The notes beneath the pieces were generated by a model, which saw only the letters and a program-made list of their open reading frames with translations, was not told the origin of the DNA and did not search any database. The translations under genes and the position numbers were made by a program. This document shows positions 6,570-14,298 of a DNA stretch of 34,027 bases, one piece after another; positions within the stretch are counted from its first letter, which is position 1; the number at the start of each line of letters is the position of its first letter. The stretch is from JAPUDQ01 sp039916485 (lineage in GTDB: Bacteria > Patescibacteriota > Saccharimonadia > Saccharimonadales > Saccharimonadaceae), in assembly GCA_039916485.1 (NCBI GenBank), contig JBDSLH010000037.1, positions 1 through 34,027 of the forward strand, given 5' to 3'.

Positions 6570-7424
6570 CTGCGTATTTCTGAACACCTCAAGCGCATCA
6601 TATTTGTCCTACTAGGGAGCATTATCACTGCAGTTGGCCTGCAGTTTTTCTTGCTACCAAATCATTTACTTGACGGAGGGGTGACAGGTCTATCGATTAT
6701 CACGGCAGAGTTAACAGGGTTACCTCTCGGACTGTACTTGCTAGTATTCAATATCCCTTTTGTAATTCTTGGGTATAGAAAATTTGGAAATGTCTTTGGT
6801 GCGTACTCGATCATCGGCATTGCTACGCTAGCATCATTAACGTTCTTTCATGTCGACAAAGGTATGACAGATGTACCAATACTTGCAGCAGTATTTGGGG
6901 GGCTAATCGTAGGACTCGGAGTAGGGCTGGTTCTCCGACATGGCGGTATCATCGATGGAGCAGACACGATCGCTGTACTGGTTGATCGAGTCACTATCTT
7001 TACGGTTGGTGAAGCAATCATGACTATTAACGGTATCATAATCACCCTCGCAGGGTTTGTATTCGGCTGGGAACAGGCAATGTACTCACTGATTGCATAC
7101 TTTATTGCACACAAAGCTATAGATGTTGTTGTAGAGGGACTCAATGAAGATCGCTGTATGTGGATCGTCAGCATGCATGTTCGCGAGATTGGTGGAACAA
7201 TTAACCAAATGATCAAAGAACCCGTAACGTACATTAAGGAGCCACAACCTGGAGACAAACACGAGCCACACGGTATCTTGCTCGCAGTTATTACAAGATT
7301 TGAAGAGCAAAATCTAATAGCCGCCATCAAACGCATAGATAAGCACGCATATGTCGTCATCACCAGTGCACATGAAGTGGTAGATAGGGTATCCGAAGGA
7401 TCACTGTATCGCGAAGCTACATAG
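6570..7424 (+). CDS. YitT-family membrane protein (DUF161 + DUF2179), start apparently frameshifted
   Basis: About 284 aa if read from CTG 6570. The membrane half (HLKRIIFVLLGSIITAVGL, LLDGGVTGLSI, GGIIDGADTIAVLVD) and the soluble C-terminal domain from about residue 190 (MWIVSMHVREIGGTINQM, HGILLAVITRFE) match YitT proteins of about 280 aa, whose function is unsettled. The frame is open from 6561 to the stop but contains no ATG, GTG or TTG before 6651, which lies after the first helix. The only nearby ATG (6562) is in another frame; one more A in the AAA after it would give MKRLRISEHLKR joined to this frame. A one-base deletion, real or a sequencing error, is the likeliest reading; a CTG or ATT start is the alternative. 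Confidence 0.8.
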   Translation: MRISEHLKRIIFVLLGSIITAVGLQFFLLPNHLLDGGVTGLSIITAELTGLPLGLYLLVFNIPFVILGYRKFGNVFGAYSIIGIATLASLTFFHVDKGMTDVPILAAVFGGLIVGLGVGLVLRHGGIIDGADTIAVLVDRVTIFTVGEAIMTINGIIITLAGFVFGWEQAMYSLIAYFIAHKAIDVVVEGLNEDRCMWIVSMHVREIGGTINQMIKEPVTYIKEPQPGDKHEPHGILLAVITRFEEQNLIAAIKRIDKHAYVVITSAHEVVDRVSEGSLYREAT

Positions 7425-7488
7425 TATTATCCGTAAGTAAGACATGACTCTTGAGGATACGAACGCATGACTTAGATGCCTAAATTAA

Positions 7489-8895
7489 TTACTGCCATTT
7501 ACTACTATACGTATCAACATCAAACTTCCGTCGTAGTCCTGCTTCATTCATGTATCGTATCTTGCCGAAAATTGGACGATCCCGCCACGGACGATCGTGT
7601 ATACCCGCCATTGACCACATTATACCGACGTAGCCGTTAGGATCGCCTCCGTCTAGAGAATAATGATCATTGAGATACACCGCCGTATCAATAGCATCTT
7701 GTGGAGTCGCACTCCATTCTAATATTTTTTTTGCCCAGTACATGCGCATGTAGCCATGCATTTTACCTGATTGTGTCATCTGTCTCTGCGCTGCGTTCCA
7801 CACCTTATCATGAGTCTTCGCTTGTTCAAGCTCCAGACGAGTGTAGAGCAGCTCACGTGGGTCATCTTGGTGCTCTTGCAAGGTTTGTTGAGCCCATGGC
7901 TCAGCGCTTGTCAAACTCGTTGGCGAGTCAGTAAATAGACAGTAGTTATCAGATAACTCTTTTCGGACGATCATTTCCTCATACAAAGCATTCATTCCAT
8001 CGATCTTACTGGGGATACTACCAGCTTGTGCCATTTTGGCATGCTCAAAAAGTAATGGTTGTTCGTTGACCGCGTACATAGCTTCTAGAGCAACACGAAG
8101 TGATGACAGTTGACCATAATGGAGATATGGGCTGAGTTGTGATTGATGATCATCAGAAATGTCGTTCCGCATACTAGCATATGACTCGAGCTCATCAGCT
8201 ATAAACGTCGCGAGTTGTGTCTGAGCAGCAGATTCGCCACTCTTAAAAGTATGGCGGATCCCACAACGCGGAAGAGCTGATATTTTTTGCTGAATGCTTT
8301 CAAATGTTAGAGATGGAGGCAAATTCGCTAATTTATAGGGGTGTGGCTGCATCTCGTCTGGCTCTACCAAGTATAATTGCAGATGATAATGTATCTTTCT
8401 GCGGATAGTGTGTGCCGCGTATTCTCGTTTGTTGGATACTACCCATGCAGGCACAATATTATGGGTATCAACAACATGCACCAAGCAGGTGAGCTGGTTT
8501 GCTACAGAGTGCTGCATTGACCGAACACCCGAGAGTGGATTGAAATCAAAATAAAGCGTTTGCGGGAGTAATATCTTTGCTGCAGCTACAAAATTATCTA
8601 CAGCATTTCCGTATGTCATCATAAACGGTATGTTGAGACGCTTCAGATCATTCCGAATATGCCGCAAACCCTGTAGCATAAATTCATAATGTTCATATGC
8701 ACGGTGGCCGGTACGGGGTAATACGTTAAATATAACAATAAGTGGCAGTTTGTGTTCTAACGCGTCGTTCTGTGCAGCTAATAGCGCATGGTTGTCACGG
8801 ACACGTTGATCCCGACTCATAACATATATGATACAGTCACCTGAATTAGTAGAAGTGCGAAGTGTTTGAATTCTGTTGCTTAGAGCGTGTTCCAT
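7489..8895 (-). CDS. phrB: Class II CPD photolyase (deoxyribodipyrimidine photo-lyase)
   Basis: 468 aa flavoenzyme that repairs cyclobutane pyrimidine dimers with light energy. Seen: the N-terminal antenna-domain signature VMSRDQRVRDNHALL (about residues 25-39) of class II enzymes, and in the C-terminal FAD domain MHGYMRMYWAKKILEWS, LNDHYSLDGGDPNGYVGIMWSMAG and IRYMNEAG, also class II. Full length for the class (450-500). The frame is open to 8955, but ATG 8895 is preferred because TACAAT lies 7 nt upstream and the residues before it do not look like photolyase. Divergent from the P-loop kinase gene with only 60 bp between start codons. Confidence 0.93.
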   Translation of the reverse strand: MEHALSNRIQTLRTSTNSGDCIIYVMSRDQRVRDNHALLAAQNDALEHKLPLIVIFNVLPRTGHRAYEHYEFMLQGLRHIRNDLKRLNIPFMMTYGNAVDNFVAAAKILLPQTLYFDFNPLSGVRSMQHSVANQLTCLVHVVDTHNIVPAWVVSNKREYAAHTIRRKIHYHLQLYLVEPDEMQPHPYKLANLPPSLTFESIQQKISALPRCGIRHTFKSGESAAQTQLATFIADELESYASMRNDISDDHQSQLSPYLHYGQLSSLRVALEAMYAVNEQPLLFEHAKMAQAGSIPSKIDGMNALYEEMIVRKELSDNYCLFTDSPTSLTSAEPWAQQTLQEHQDDPRELLYTRLELEQAKTHDKVWNAAQRQMTQSGKMHGYMRMYWAKKILEWSATPQDAIDTAVYLNDHYSLDGGDPNGYVGIMWSMAGIHDRPWRDRPIFGKIRYMNEAGLRRKFDVDTYSSKWQ

Positions 8896-8902
8896 TCCAT
8901 CT

Positions 8903-8948
8903 ATTGTAATCACAAAATAACTTTGCCGATATCCCAATTTGGTATACT
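8903..8948. promoter_or_regulatory. Divergent -10 elements for two leaderless genes
   Basis: Minus strand TACAAT (8903-8908), 7 nt from the photolyase ATG at 8895. Plus strand TATACT (8943-8948), 7 nt from the kinase ATG at 8956. The two -10 elements are 34 bp apart, so the polymerase footprints overlap and the promoters probably compete. Confidence 0.55.
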
Positions 8949-8955
8949 TATACAT

Positions 8956-9585
8956 ATGAAATCGTTGAGCACTAGTCGACCTCTGGTATTGTTAATAGTT
9001 GGTGTGCCTGGAGCAGGCAAGAGTCACTTTGCTCGACAATTCGCCACGATCTTCCACACACCGCTTGTCAGCTATGACAAACTGCAAAATTTGTTGTTTA
9101 CCGAGCCTAAGTTTTCGAAAGAAGAAGAATTACTTATAGCCAACATTATGAATAGTCAGATACAGGAGCTCTTCAAAACGCAAAGAACCTTTATCGTTGA
9201 TGGGGCAGTCAACTCTCGAGCAGCACGAATGGAAATCGAAAAATCAGCGCGAAAAAACGACTATGGCACACTCACTATCTGGATACAGACTGACCACGAA
9301 TCAGCACAGTCTCGAGTAATGAGTCGCAACAAGCGCCGTGAGGGTGACTTATACAATGCACGGATGAGTGCAGAACAGTTCAAAAAACACGCCCAACGGA
9401 TCAATCCCCCAGCAGTACGTGAACTATATACTGTTATCAGTGGTAAACATACGTTTGCCACTCAAGCGAAAGTAGTTTTGAAAAAAATTGTGACACCGCG
9501 TGAAGCGATCGCAGTGCCCATACAGCGAGTACAATCTGCATCGGGTCTACGGACGAGTGAGGGTGCTCGCATCGTATCGTCGTGA
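8956..9585 (+). CDS. P-loop ATPase/kinase (AAA_33 / zeta-toxin-like fold), substrate unknown
   Basis: 209 aa. Walker A GVPGAGKS at residues 16-23, then SYDKLQNLLF (about 38-47), a short version of the region after P1 in polynucleotide-kinase-like and zeta-like P-loop kinases, and FIVDGAVNSRAAR (about 74-86) as Walker B-like strand. The lid-like segment SRNKRREGDLYNARM is basic. The C-terminal 40 residues are polar with no clear domain. ATG 8956 follows TATACT by 7 nt; the upstream in-frame ATG (8887) would overlap the photolyase gene. The stop overlaps the GTG of the next gene by 4 bp, so it is coupled to the YgjP gene. Whether the substrate is a nucleic acid, nucleotide or small molecule cannot be decided. 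Confidence 0.75.
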   Translation: MKSLSTSRPLVLLIVGVPGAGKSHFARQFATIFHTPLVSYDKLQNLLFTEPKFSKEEELLIANIMNSQIQELFKTQRTFIVDGAVNSRAARMEIEKSARKNDYGTLTIWIQTDHESAQSRVMSRNKRREGDLYNARMSAEQFKKHAQRINPPAVRELYTVISGKHTFATQAKVVLKKIVTPREAIAVPIQRVQSASGLRTSEGARIVSS

Positions 9586-10283
9586 GACCATCGCAGATCG
9601 AGGATCAAGAATTCGGCGTTATTCCGATCAAACGTATCTCACGGGCTAAGTACGTGCGTGTGCGAGTGATGGCAAATGGCGACCTACAGGCAACAATGCC
9701 AAAGATGGCACCGCTCTTTTTGCTCAAAAATCTCGTTAACACATCGAGAGATACACTGAGAGAGGCGCTTGCAGATCGTAGTAAAAGCTCTATCCATGTT
9801 TATGTTGATGGAGAGCAGATAGGTACATCACATAGCATTGCTATGCAGTATGGAAAGGTCGCAAAGGCGACAAGGAGAGGGCAGATGATCGTTTGGACTA
9901 TACCAGTCGGCTCAGAGCCCAGTGACCCCGCAAATCAAGACGCTATTCGCAAAGCCGTCCGCAAAGCACTTAACGAACAAGCTGCTGCCTATCTGCCACG
10001 AAGACTACAGTATTTAGCAGAAATTGGTGATTTTTCATATACCCAAATCAGATATGGTAACGCCAAAGGCCGTTGGGGCAGTTGCAGTAGTCATGGTGTA
10101 ATAAGTCTCAATGTCGCGTTGATGCGACTGCCCAAAGAGCTTATTGACTACGTACTCATTCATGAGCTGTCACACACAAAACATCTCAACCATTCTCCAC
10201 ATTTTTGGTCTCTCGTAGAAACGTATTACCCTGACTACAAATCGGCTCGCAAAGATCTCAAATCGTATAGTCCATATCTCTGA
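9582..10283 (+). CDS. YgjP-family (SprT-like/WLM) metallopeptidase
   Basis: 233 aa of the M48-related YgjP/DUF45 family. Zinc site HELSH at residues 194-198 followed by KHLNHSPHFW, with the H of NHS (204) as the usual third ligand. The upstream RYGNAKGRWGSCSSHGVISLN segment (about 150-170) is the other family hallmark. The start is GTG 9582, overlapping the previous stop (GTGA). Fusion partners and substrates of this family are poorly known; in some bacteria members sit with DNA restriction or repair genes, here with a P-loop kinase next to a photolyase. Confidence 0.88.
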   Translation: MRPSQIEDQEFGVIPIKRISRAKYVRVRVMANGDLQATMPKMAPLFLLKNLVNTSRDTLREALADRSKSSIHVYVDGEQIGTSHSIAMQYGKVAKATRRGQMIVWTIPVGSEPSDPANQDAIRKAVRKALNEQAAAYLPRRLQYLAEIGDFSYTQIRYGNAKGRWGSCSSHGVISLNVALMRLPKELIDYVLIHELSHTKHLNHSPHFWSLVETYYPDYKSARKDLKSYSPYL

Positions 10284-10291
10284 GCATCTGA

Positions 10292-10297
10292 TATACT
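10292..10297 (+). promoter_or_regulatory. -10 element upstream of the histidine kinase
   Basis: TATACT, 11 nt before ATG 10309, giving a leader of about 4 nt and no SD. An out-of-frame ATG lies in between at 10299. Confidence 0.4.
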
Positions 10298-10308
10298 TAT
10301 GGCAAGAT

Positions 10309-11970
10309 ATGGGCGGGCAATCCACGACTACTAGTAACAAGTACGCATTGATGGTAACGCGTACTATTCGGCGTATGTCTGTGATGATGGCATTTGTTAT
10401 CGTCGTCTATGCCATACTCGCAGAGCTCGGATTTGCCTCAACTTCGCCATTATATTCAAGTCTAGGAAGCCTTACTATCACAACTCTTGTGGTAGTTTTT
10501 GCGCTATGGACCTATGTGGTGCATCTAAACACAAAGAGTCGGAAGTTAGCATACTTTGTTATACCGTTTCATGCGCTCGGAATGGCCTTTCCGGTCCTTA
10601 TCTCGGGCTTCATGAGTCCCATAGTGTTGTTTTGGATAGTACTCATCGTTGTGACAGGGTCTTATTTTGGCAAAATGGCAGCTACGTACAGCGCGATGCT
10701 GCTTATAGCAACGGCGATGGCGAGTCTCGCAGTAACTCTTGATCCACAGTCGACTAGTTATCTGGTAGATGCCACGGATCAGCTTGGTTATGCAGCGATG
10801 GTTATATTATTGTCGATATTTATCTTGTCACTTCGGCACGCACAAACTATTGAACATGCAGATATGATCAAGATCGAAGAAAAGCGCACCAATGAACAGT
10901 CACGACTAATGACGCTTATCAACAGCCTCAACGAAGCTATCATCAGCGTGAATGCAAAAGGAACTGTACAGTTCTACAATGCTGCCACGCTTAACCTACT
11001 CGACACAAACCAAAGTTTGACTGGCAAAAAGCTTAACAGTATCGTGTCGTTAAATGATAAATCAGGCGAGATAGTCCATCTATTCAAGTTACTGACAGAT
11101 AGCTCCCCATCGATGCTCCGCGATGATTTGTCTCATACATTTGAAGATGGCGAACAAATCCATCTTGCTATAAGTGGGTCAAAAGTCAGAGGAAACGACA
11201 ACGAGCTACTCGGATATATCCTTGTACTCAGAGATGTTACTCGAGAGAAGAGTCTGGAGGAGGAGCGTGATGAATTTATATCAGTTGTGTCACATGAGCT
11301 CAGGACACCTATCACTATTACCGAAGGTACGATTTCGAATGTGCAGCTGTTGATTGATAGAGGAGCATCACCAGCGGTTGTCAAAGATTCACTTGTAGCA
11401 GCACATGAGCAAACAATCTATCTATCTAAAATGATTAACGACCTTAGTACATTGTCACGAGCCGAGCGAAATGTGGGTAGCGAGACGGAACGTATCAATG
11501 TAGTCGAATTTGCTCACGAAATATTTAAAGACTACCAGTCAAAAGCAGCAAAAAAGAATTTGTTGTTTAACCTCGACATCACAGGAAATCCCGGTTATAT
11601 AAAAGTAAGTCGCTTGTATCTCGAGGAAATATTGCAAAATTTTCTCACCAATGCAATCAAATACACTCAAAAAGGAAGTATCGATTTTGTTGTACATGCG
11701 AGCAAAGGACAGGTTAAGTTTTCGGTAAAGGATAGTGGCATTGGCATTAGTAAAAAAGAACACGCAAAAATCTTTGATAAATTTTACCGATCAGAGGACT
11801 ATCGTACAAGAGAGACAAATGGTACGGGGCTCGGTCTATATATCGTACACAAACTAGCACGAAAGCTTGATACCAAAATTGAGCTGGAAAGCCGACTTAA
11901 CCACGGCTCAACATTTAGTGTCTCGATTCCGCTAACTGTGAACATTGACACTAGTGACCAGGTAGTATAG
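10309..11970 (+). CDS. Membrane sensor histidine kinase with PAS domain (orphan)
   Basis: 553 aa. About six membrane helices (residues 20-175), a short coiled linker, a PAS domain (about 200-310, starting LMTLINSLNEAIISVNAKG and ending ILVLRDVTREK), then HisKA with the phospho-acceptor in SVVSHELRTP (H329) and a HATPase_c domain: N box NFLTNAIKYT (about 444-453), G1 DSGIGIS (about 475), G2 GTGLGLYIV (about 506). All catalytic boxes are intact. No response regulator gene lies next to it, so its partner is elsewhere. It follows the YgjP gene by 25 bp with its own -10. A strong terminator follows. Confidence 0.92.
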   Translation: MGGQSTTTSNKYALMVTRTIRRMSVMMAFVIVVYAILAELGFASTSPLYSSLGSLTITTLVVVFALWTYVVHLNTKSRKLAYFVIPFHALGMAFPVLISGFMSPIVLFWIVLIVVTGSYFGKMAATYSAMLLIATAMASLAVTLDPQSTSYLVDATDQLGYAAMVILLSIFILSLRHAQTIEHADMIKIEEKRTNEQSRLMTLINSLNEAIISVNAKGTVQFYNAATLNLLDTNQSLTGKKLNSIVSLNDKSGEIVHLFKLLTDSSPSMLRDDLSHTFEDGEQIHLAISGSKVRGNDNELLGYILVLRDVTREKSLEEERDEFISVVSHELRTPITITEGTISNVQLLIDRGASPAVVKDSLVAAHEQTIYLSKMINDLSTLSRAERNVGSETERINVVEFAHEIFKDYQSKAAKKNLLFNLDITGNPGYIKVSRLYLEEILQNFLTNAIKYTQKGSIDFVVHASKGQVKFSVKDSGIGISKKEHAKIFDKFYRSEDYRTRETNGTGLGLYIVHKLARKLDTKIELESRLNHGSTFSVSIPLTVNIDTSDQVV

Positions 11971-11983
11971 TATTGACTTGACG

Positions 11984-12006
11984 GACTGCTACAAGCAGTC
12001 TTTTTT
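11984..12006 (+). terminator. Rho-independent terminator after the histidine kinase
   Basis: Stem GACTGC/GCAGTC with loop TACAA and six T residues. Confidence 0.88.
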
Positions 12007-12035
12007 AGTGGAGATCCGTAAGAGGGAAGGAACCT

Positions 12036-12305
12036 ATGGCAACAAAGAAATCAACAAAGCGACAGTCACTTGCTCAACTACGCAAGTTTCGACTACCAAA
12101 GCTGCGTCGCACATCTACAAAAACCGACGAACAAATCGGTTATTTTGAAGGTGCATGGCGCGAGCTCAAACAAGTCCGTTGGCCGGACCGTAGTGCTACC
12201 TGGAGTTTGACAGTTGCTGTTATGGTTTTTTCACTTTTCTTTGCGGCAATCATCCTCGGTCTTGATTATGTGTTTAATGAACTGTTTAGAAAGGTAATTC
12301 TCTAA
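12036..12305 (+). CDS. secE: Preprotein translocase subunit SecE
   Basis: 89 aa, single-helix form of SecE, the small subunit of SecYEG. Residues 1-40 are very basic; the conserved EGAWRELKQVRWPDRSATW stretch (about 46-64) is the amphipathic region typical of bacterial SecE, followed by one membrane helix. SD GGAAGGA lies a few bases before ATG 12036. The stop shares one base with the nusG start (TAATG), the classic secE-nusG pair. Confidence 0.96.
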   Translation: MATKKSTKRQSLAQLRKFRLPKLRRTSTKTDEQIGYFEGAWRELKQVRWPDRSATWSLTVAVMVFSLFFAAIILGLDYVFNELFRKVIL

Positions 12306-12850
12306 TGACAAAACAACGATATGACTCCGCTCGGGCATGGTACGCCATCCACACATATAGCGGGTACGAAGAAAAAGTAGCTGAGAGCATCCAGCAACGA
12401 GTAGAATCAGTCGACATGGCTGACAAAATTTTTGGTGTACTTGTACCAAAGGAAAAGCAAATTGAAATCAAAAACGGTAAACGAAAAATTGTTGAAAAGA
12501 AAATTTTCCAAGGCTACGTGCTGGTAGAAATGAAGATGACAGAGGATGCTTGGTTTATTATCCGTAACACCCCTGGTGTCACTGGATTCGTAGGCACAGG
12601 CTCTGATCCAACGCCTGTTGGTGACCATGAGATCGCTAAGATCAAGAAGCGTATGGGCGTTGCTGATCCAAAGCACCAGATTAACTACACTATTGGTGAA
12701 GTTGTGAACATTACTGACGGCCCATTCAAAGGCTTTGATGGCGCAATCAACGAGATCGACACTGCAAAAGGTAAAATCAAGGTACTTGTCAGCATGTTTG
12801 GCCGAGAAACACCTGTTGAGCTCGATGCACTCCAGGTTAAGAAAGTATAG
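12305..12850 (+). CDS. nusG: Transcription termination/antitermination factor NusG
   Basis: 181 aa, standard length. N-terminal NGN domain opens ARAWYAIHTYSGYEEKV, with the conserved FQGYVLVEM and NTPGVTGFVG segments; the C-terminal KOW domain is GEVVNITDGPFKGFDGAI (about 126-143). It binds RNA polymerase and couples to Rho or ribosomal S10. It is translationally coupled to secE. It is normally followed by rplK; here an unrelated ORF intervenes. Confidence 0.97.
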   Translation: MTKQRYDSARAWYAIHTYSGYEEKVAESIQQRVESVDMADKIFGVLVPKEKQIEIKNGKRKIVEKKIFQGYVLVEMKMTEDAWFIIRNTPGVTGFVGTGSDPTPVGDHEIAKIKKRMGVADPKHQINYTIGEVVNITDGPFKGFDGAINEIDTAKGKIKVLVSMFGRETPVELDALQVKKV

Positions 12851-12864
12851 TCACAAAATGCCTC

Positions 12865-12880
12865 ATGGCTGAGCCATTTT
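12865..12880 (+). terminator. Weak hairpin between nusG and the next ORF
   Basis: ATGGC/GCCAT with a 3-nt loop and a TTTT tail, within a longer AAAATG...CATTTT pairing. It may be a partial terminator or attenuator that lowers read-through into 12896. Confidence 0.35.
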
Positions 12881-12895
12881 AAGCAGGAGATATAT

Positions 12896-13297
12896 ATGAC
12901 AAGCGAACAATTGCCAGGAGTCGGGCTCAAGTTACACAACGCACGCCGATTACAAATGGCTCAAAATCGTTTAAAAGCTCAGCGACAAATGAGTTTTATA
13001 ATTCAAGAGGCTGAAATTCGTAGAATTCGTCAGCATATAGACCATATTGATGATCCTCAAGATTTTACAACATATCCCCCAGACGGAGAGATACCTCTGG
13101 GTAGAGCTACCTTGAGTCGTTTATATCACGAATCACAAAATGCTAACAACCAGGAACGTGCATTGTTCGCCGAACGAGGTTTGCACGTGCTTAAAGAGCG
13201 CTGGAAACAGGTAGGACATGCTGCAACGTGCAATACTGGTCGTCTAATAGTCCCTGCTAAAAGTGGTCAACCATGGGTTCCGTTTACGCGTGGCTAA
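12896..13297 (+). CDS. Unknown basic protein inserted between nusG and rplK
   Basis: 133 aa, soluble, with a long basic helical N-terminal half (LHNARRLQMAQNRLKAQRQM, about 14-33, then EAEIRRIRQHIDHIDD) and a mixed C-terminal half (RGLHVLKERWKQVGHA, PAKSGQPWVPF). No family recognised. A clear SD AGGAGA lies 6 nt before the ATG, so it is a translated gene. It follows nusG by 45 bp and precedes the rplK promoter. The charge and location make a nucleic acid or ribosome-associated role conceivable, but nothing shows it. Confidence 0.66.
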   Translation: MTSEQLPGVGLKLHNARRLQMAQNRLKAQRQMSFIIQEAEIRRIRQHIDHIDDPQDFTTYPPDGEIPLGRATLSRLYHESQNANNQERALFAERGLHVLKERWKQVGHAATCNTGRLIVPAKSGQPWVPFTRG

Positions 13298-13300
13298 ATG

Positions 13301-13329
13301 TTGGCGAATTGCGCTCGTTATGCTATAAT
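13301..13329 (+). promoter_or_regulatory. Strong promoter for rplK
   Basis: -35 TTGGCG (13301-13306), 17-nt spacer, -10 TATAAT (13324-13329). Predicted leader of about 60 nt before rplK. Confidence 0.7.
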
Positions 13330-13345
13330 TTACCACTGTTACGCA

Positions 13346-13375
13346 CTAAATATTGCTTCACAATATATTTAGTAA
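13346..13375 (+). promoter_or_regulatory. Hairpin in the rplK leader
   Basis: CTAAATATTG pairs with CAATATATTTAG around loop CTTCA, with a 2-nt bulge. It lies in the predicted 5' UTR just upstream of the SD AAAGGAT. It could be a regulatory structure; no known leader class recognised. Confidence 0.35.
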
Positions 13376-13394
13376 ACTTATTAAAAGGATAGAT

Positions 13395-13820
13395 ATGGCT
13401 AAAAAAGTTATTGGTAATTTAAAGTTTCGCGTGCCTGGTGGCCGTGCGACTGCAGGTCCTCCAGTAGGATCAACACTCGGTCAATGGGGTCTCAACATGA
13501 TGGAATTCATCAACCCATTTAACGAAGCAACAAAAGAATACAACGGCAAAGACGTCATTGTTCACCTCCAGGTGTTCGAGGATCGTTCATTTACTTGGAA
13601 CTGTCTTGGACGACCGGTTGATGATCTTATATTGGAAAAGATCGGTATCAAAAAGGGTTCGGGCAAACCCCACAGTGACAAGGTTGGTAAAATTACTCGT
13701 GCTCAGCTCGAAGAAATTGCCAAAGAAAAGATGGACGTGCTTAATGCCAACGACATCGATGGAGCTGTCAAAGTAATCGCTGGTAGTGCGCGCTCTATGG
13801 GTGTAACGGTAGAAGGTTAA
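13395..13820 (+). CDS. rplK: 50S ribosomal protein L11
   Basis: 141 aa, the exact usual length. Starts MAKKVIGNLKFRVPGGRATAGPPVG (proline-rich N-terminal domain) and ends in the rRNA-binding domain with KVIAGSARSMGVTVEG. The frame extends upstream to 13353, but ATG 13395 gives the canonical N-terminus with SD AAAGGAT. L11 forms the GTPase-associated stalk base with the L10/L12 proteins encoded 6 kb downstream. Confidence 0.97.
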   Translation: MAKKVIGNLKFRVPGGRATAGPPVGSTLGQWGLNMMEFINPFNEATKEYNGKDVIVHLQVFEDRSFTWNCLGRPVDDLILEKIGIKKGSGKPHSDKVGKITRAQLEEIAKEKMDVLNANDIDGAVKVIAGSARSMGVTVEG

Positions 13821-13826
13821 CAGACA

Positions 13827-14246
13827 ATGGCACGTGTAGATAAAGAAATTACAGGTGATGAACCCTTCATGGTTGTACGCCTAGCGCCAAGTGATGCTTA
13901 TACTGACATGTTTCCCAGGACTCATTCGGATGTCGAAACAGAACGTCCACTGAGTGAGGATCAAACTTTCGTGCGGGCTCTAGCTCGAGCCACACAATAT
14001 AGTGAAACGCCCATATGGGAACTATTCGTTGAGGGAGATTACGAAACGGGCGATGTTTCTATTCGACCTTACACTATTGAGATTGCACGTCAGGATCATG
14101 CTAATATTTTGCGAGAACTCAATGAAGCAAGAAAAATTGGTGACGGAGCAGCAATGAAGGAGGCCGCGTTTACGCTAGGAGTTATTGAACATCAATTTTC
14201 AGAATTAGCAGTATTATCGGATGACGCTACGGGACTGCAGAACTAA
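13827..14246 (+). CDS. Unknown acidic protein inserted between rplK and rplA
   Basis: 139 aa, soluble and acidic, starting MARVDKEITGDEPFMVVRLAP. The middle has WELFVEGDYETGDVSIRPYTIEIARQDHANILRELNEARKIGDG, a strand-then-helix pattern. No family or motif recognised. It starts 6 nt after the rplK stop; the only SD-like sequence is AAGG in the end of rplK, about 10 nt away, so it is probably co-translated with L11. rplK-rplA is among the most conserved bacterial gene pairs, so the interruption is notable. Confidence 0.64.
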   Translation: MARVDKEITGDEPFMVVRLAPSDAYTDMFPRTHSDVETERPLSEDQTFVRALARATQYSETPIWELFVEGDYETGDVSIRPYTIEIARQDHANILRELNEARKIGDGAAMKEAAFTLGVIEHQFSELAVLSDDATGLQN

Positions 14247-14253
14247 AATATAA

Positions 14254-14285
14254 TGTGGGAGGCCTCGAAAGCCGTTTTTACCACA
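14254..14285 (+). promoter_or_regulatory. Possible L1-type regulatory hairpin in the rplA leader
   Basis: TGTGG (14254-14258) pairs with CCACA (14281-14285) and inner GGC (14261-14263) with GCC (14271-14273), leaving an asymmetric internal loop, directly before the SD. A two-helix hairpin with an asymmetric loop is the general shape of L1 binding sites on 23S rRNA and L1 mRNA. A TATAAT overlaps at 14249-14254. The assignment is tentative. Confidence 0.35.
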
Positions 14286-14298
14286 AAGGAGAACAACC

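Noticed and set aside
6848..7363. 171-codon minus-strand frame opposite the YitT-family gene
   Set aside because: Shadow frame; the plus-strand gene has clear family motifs along its whole length.
13353..13394. 14-residue upstream extension of L11
   Set aside because: L11 is 141 aa from ATG 13395 with a good SD and a canonical N-terminus; the extension lies in the hairpin-forming leader.
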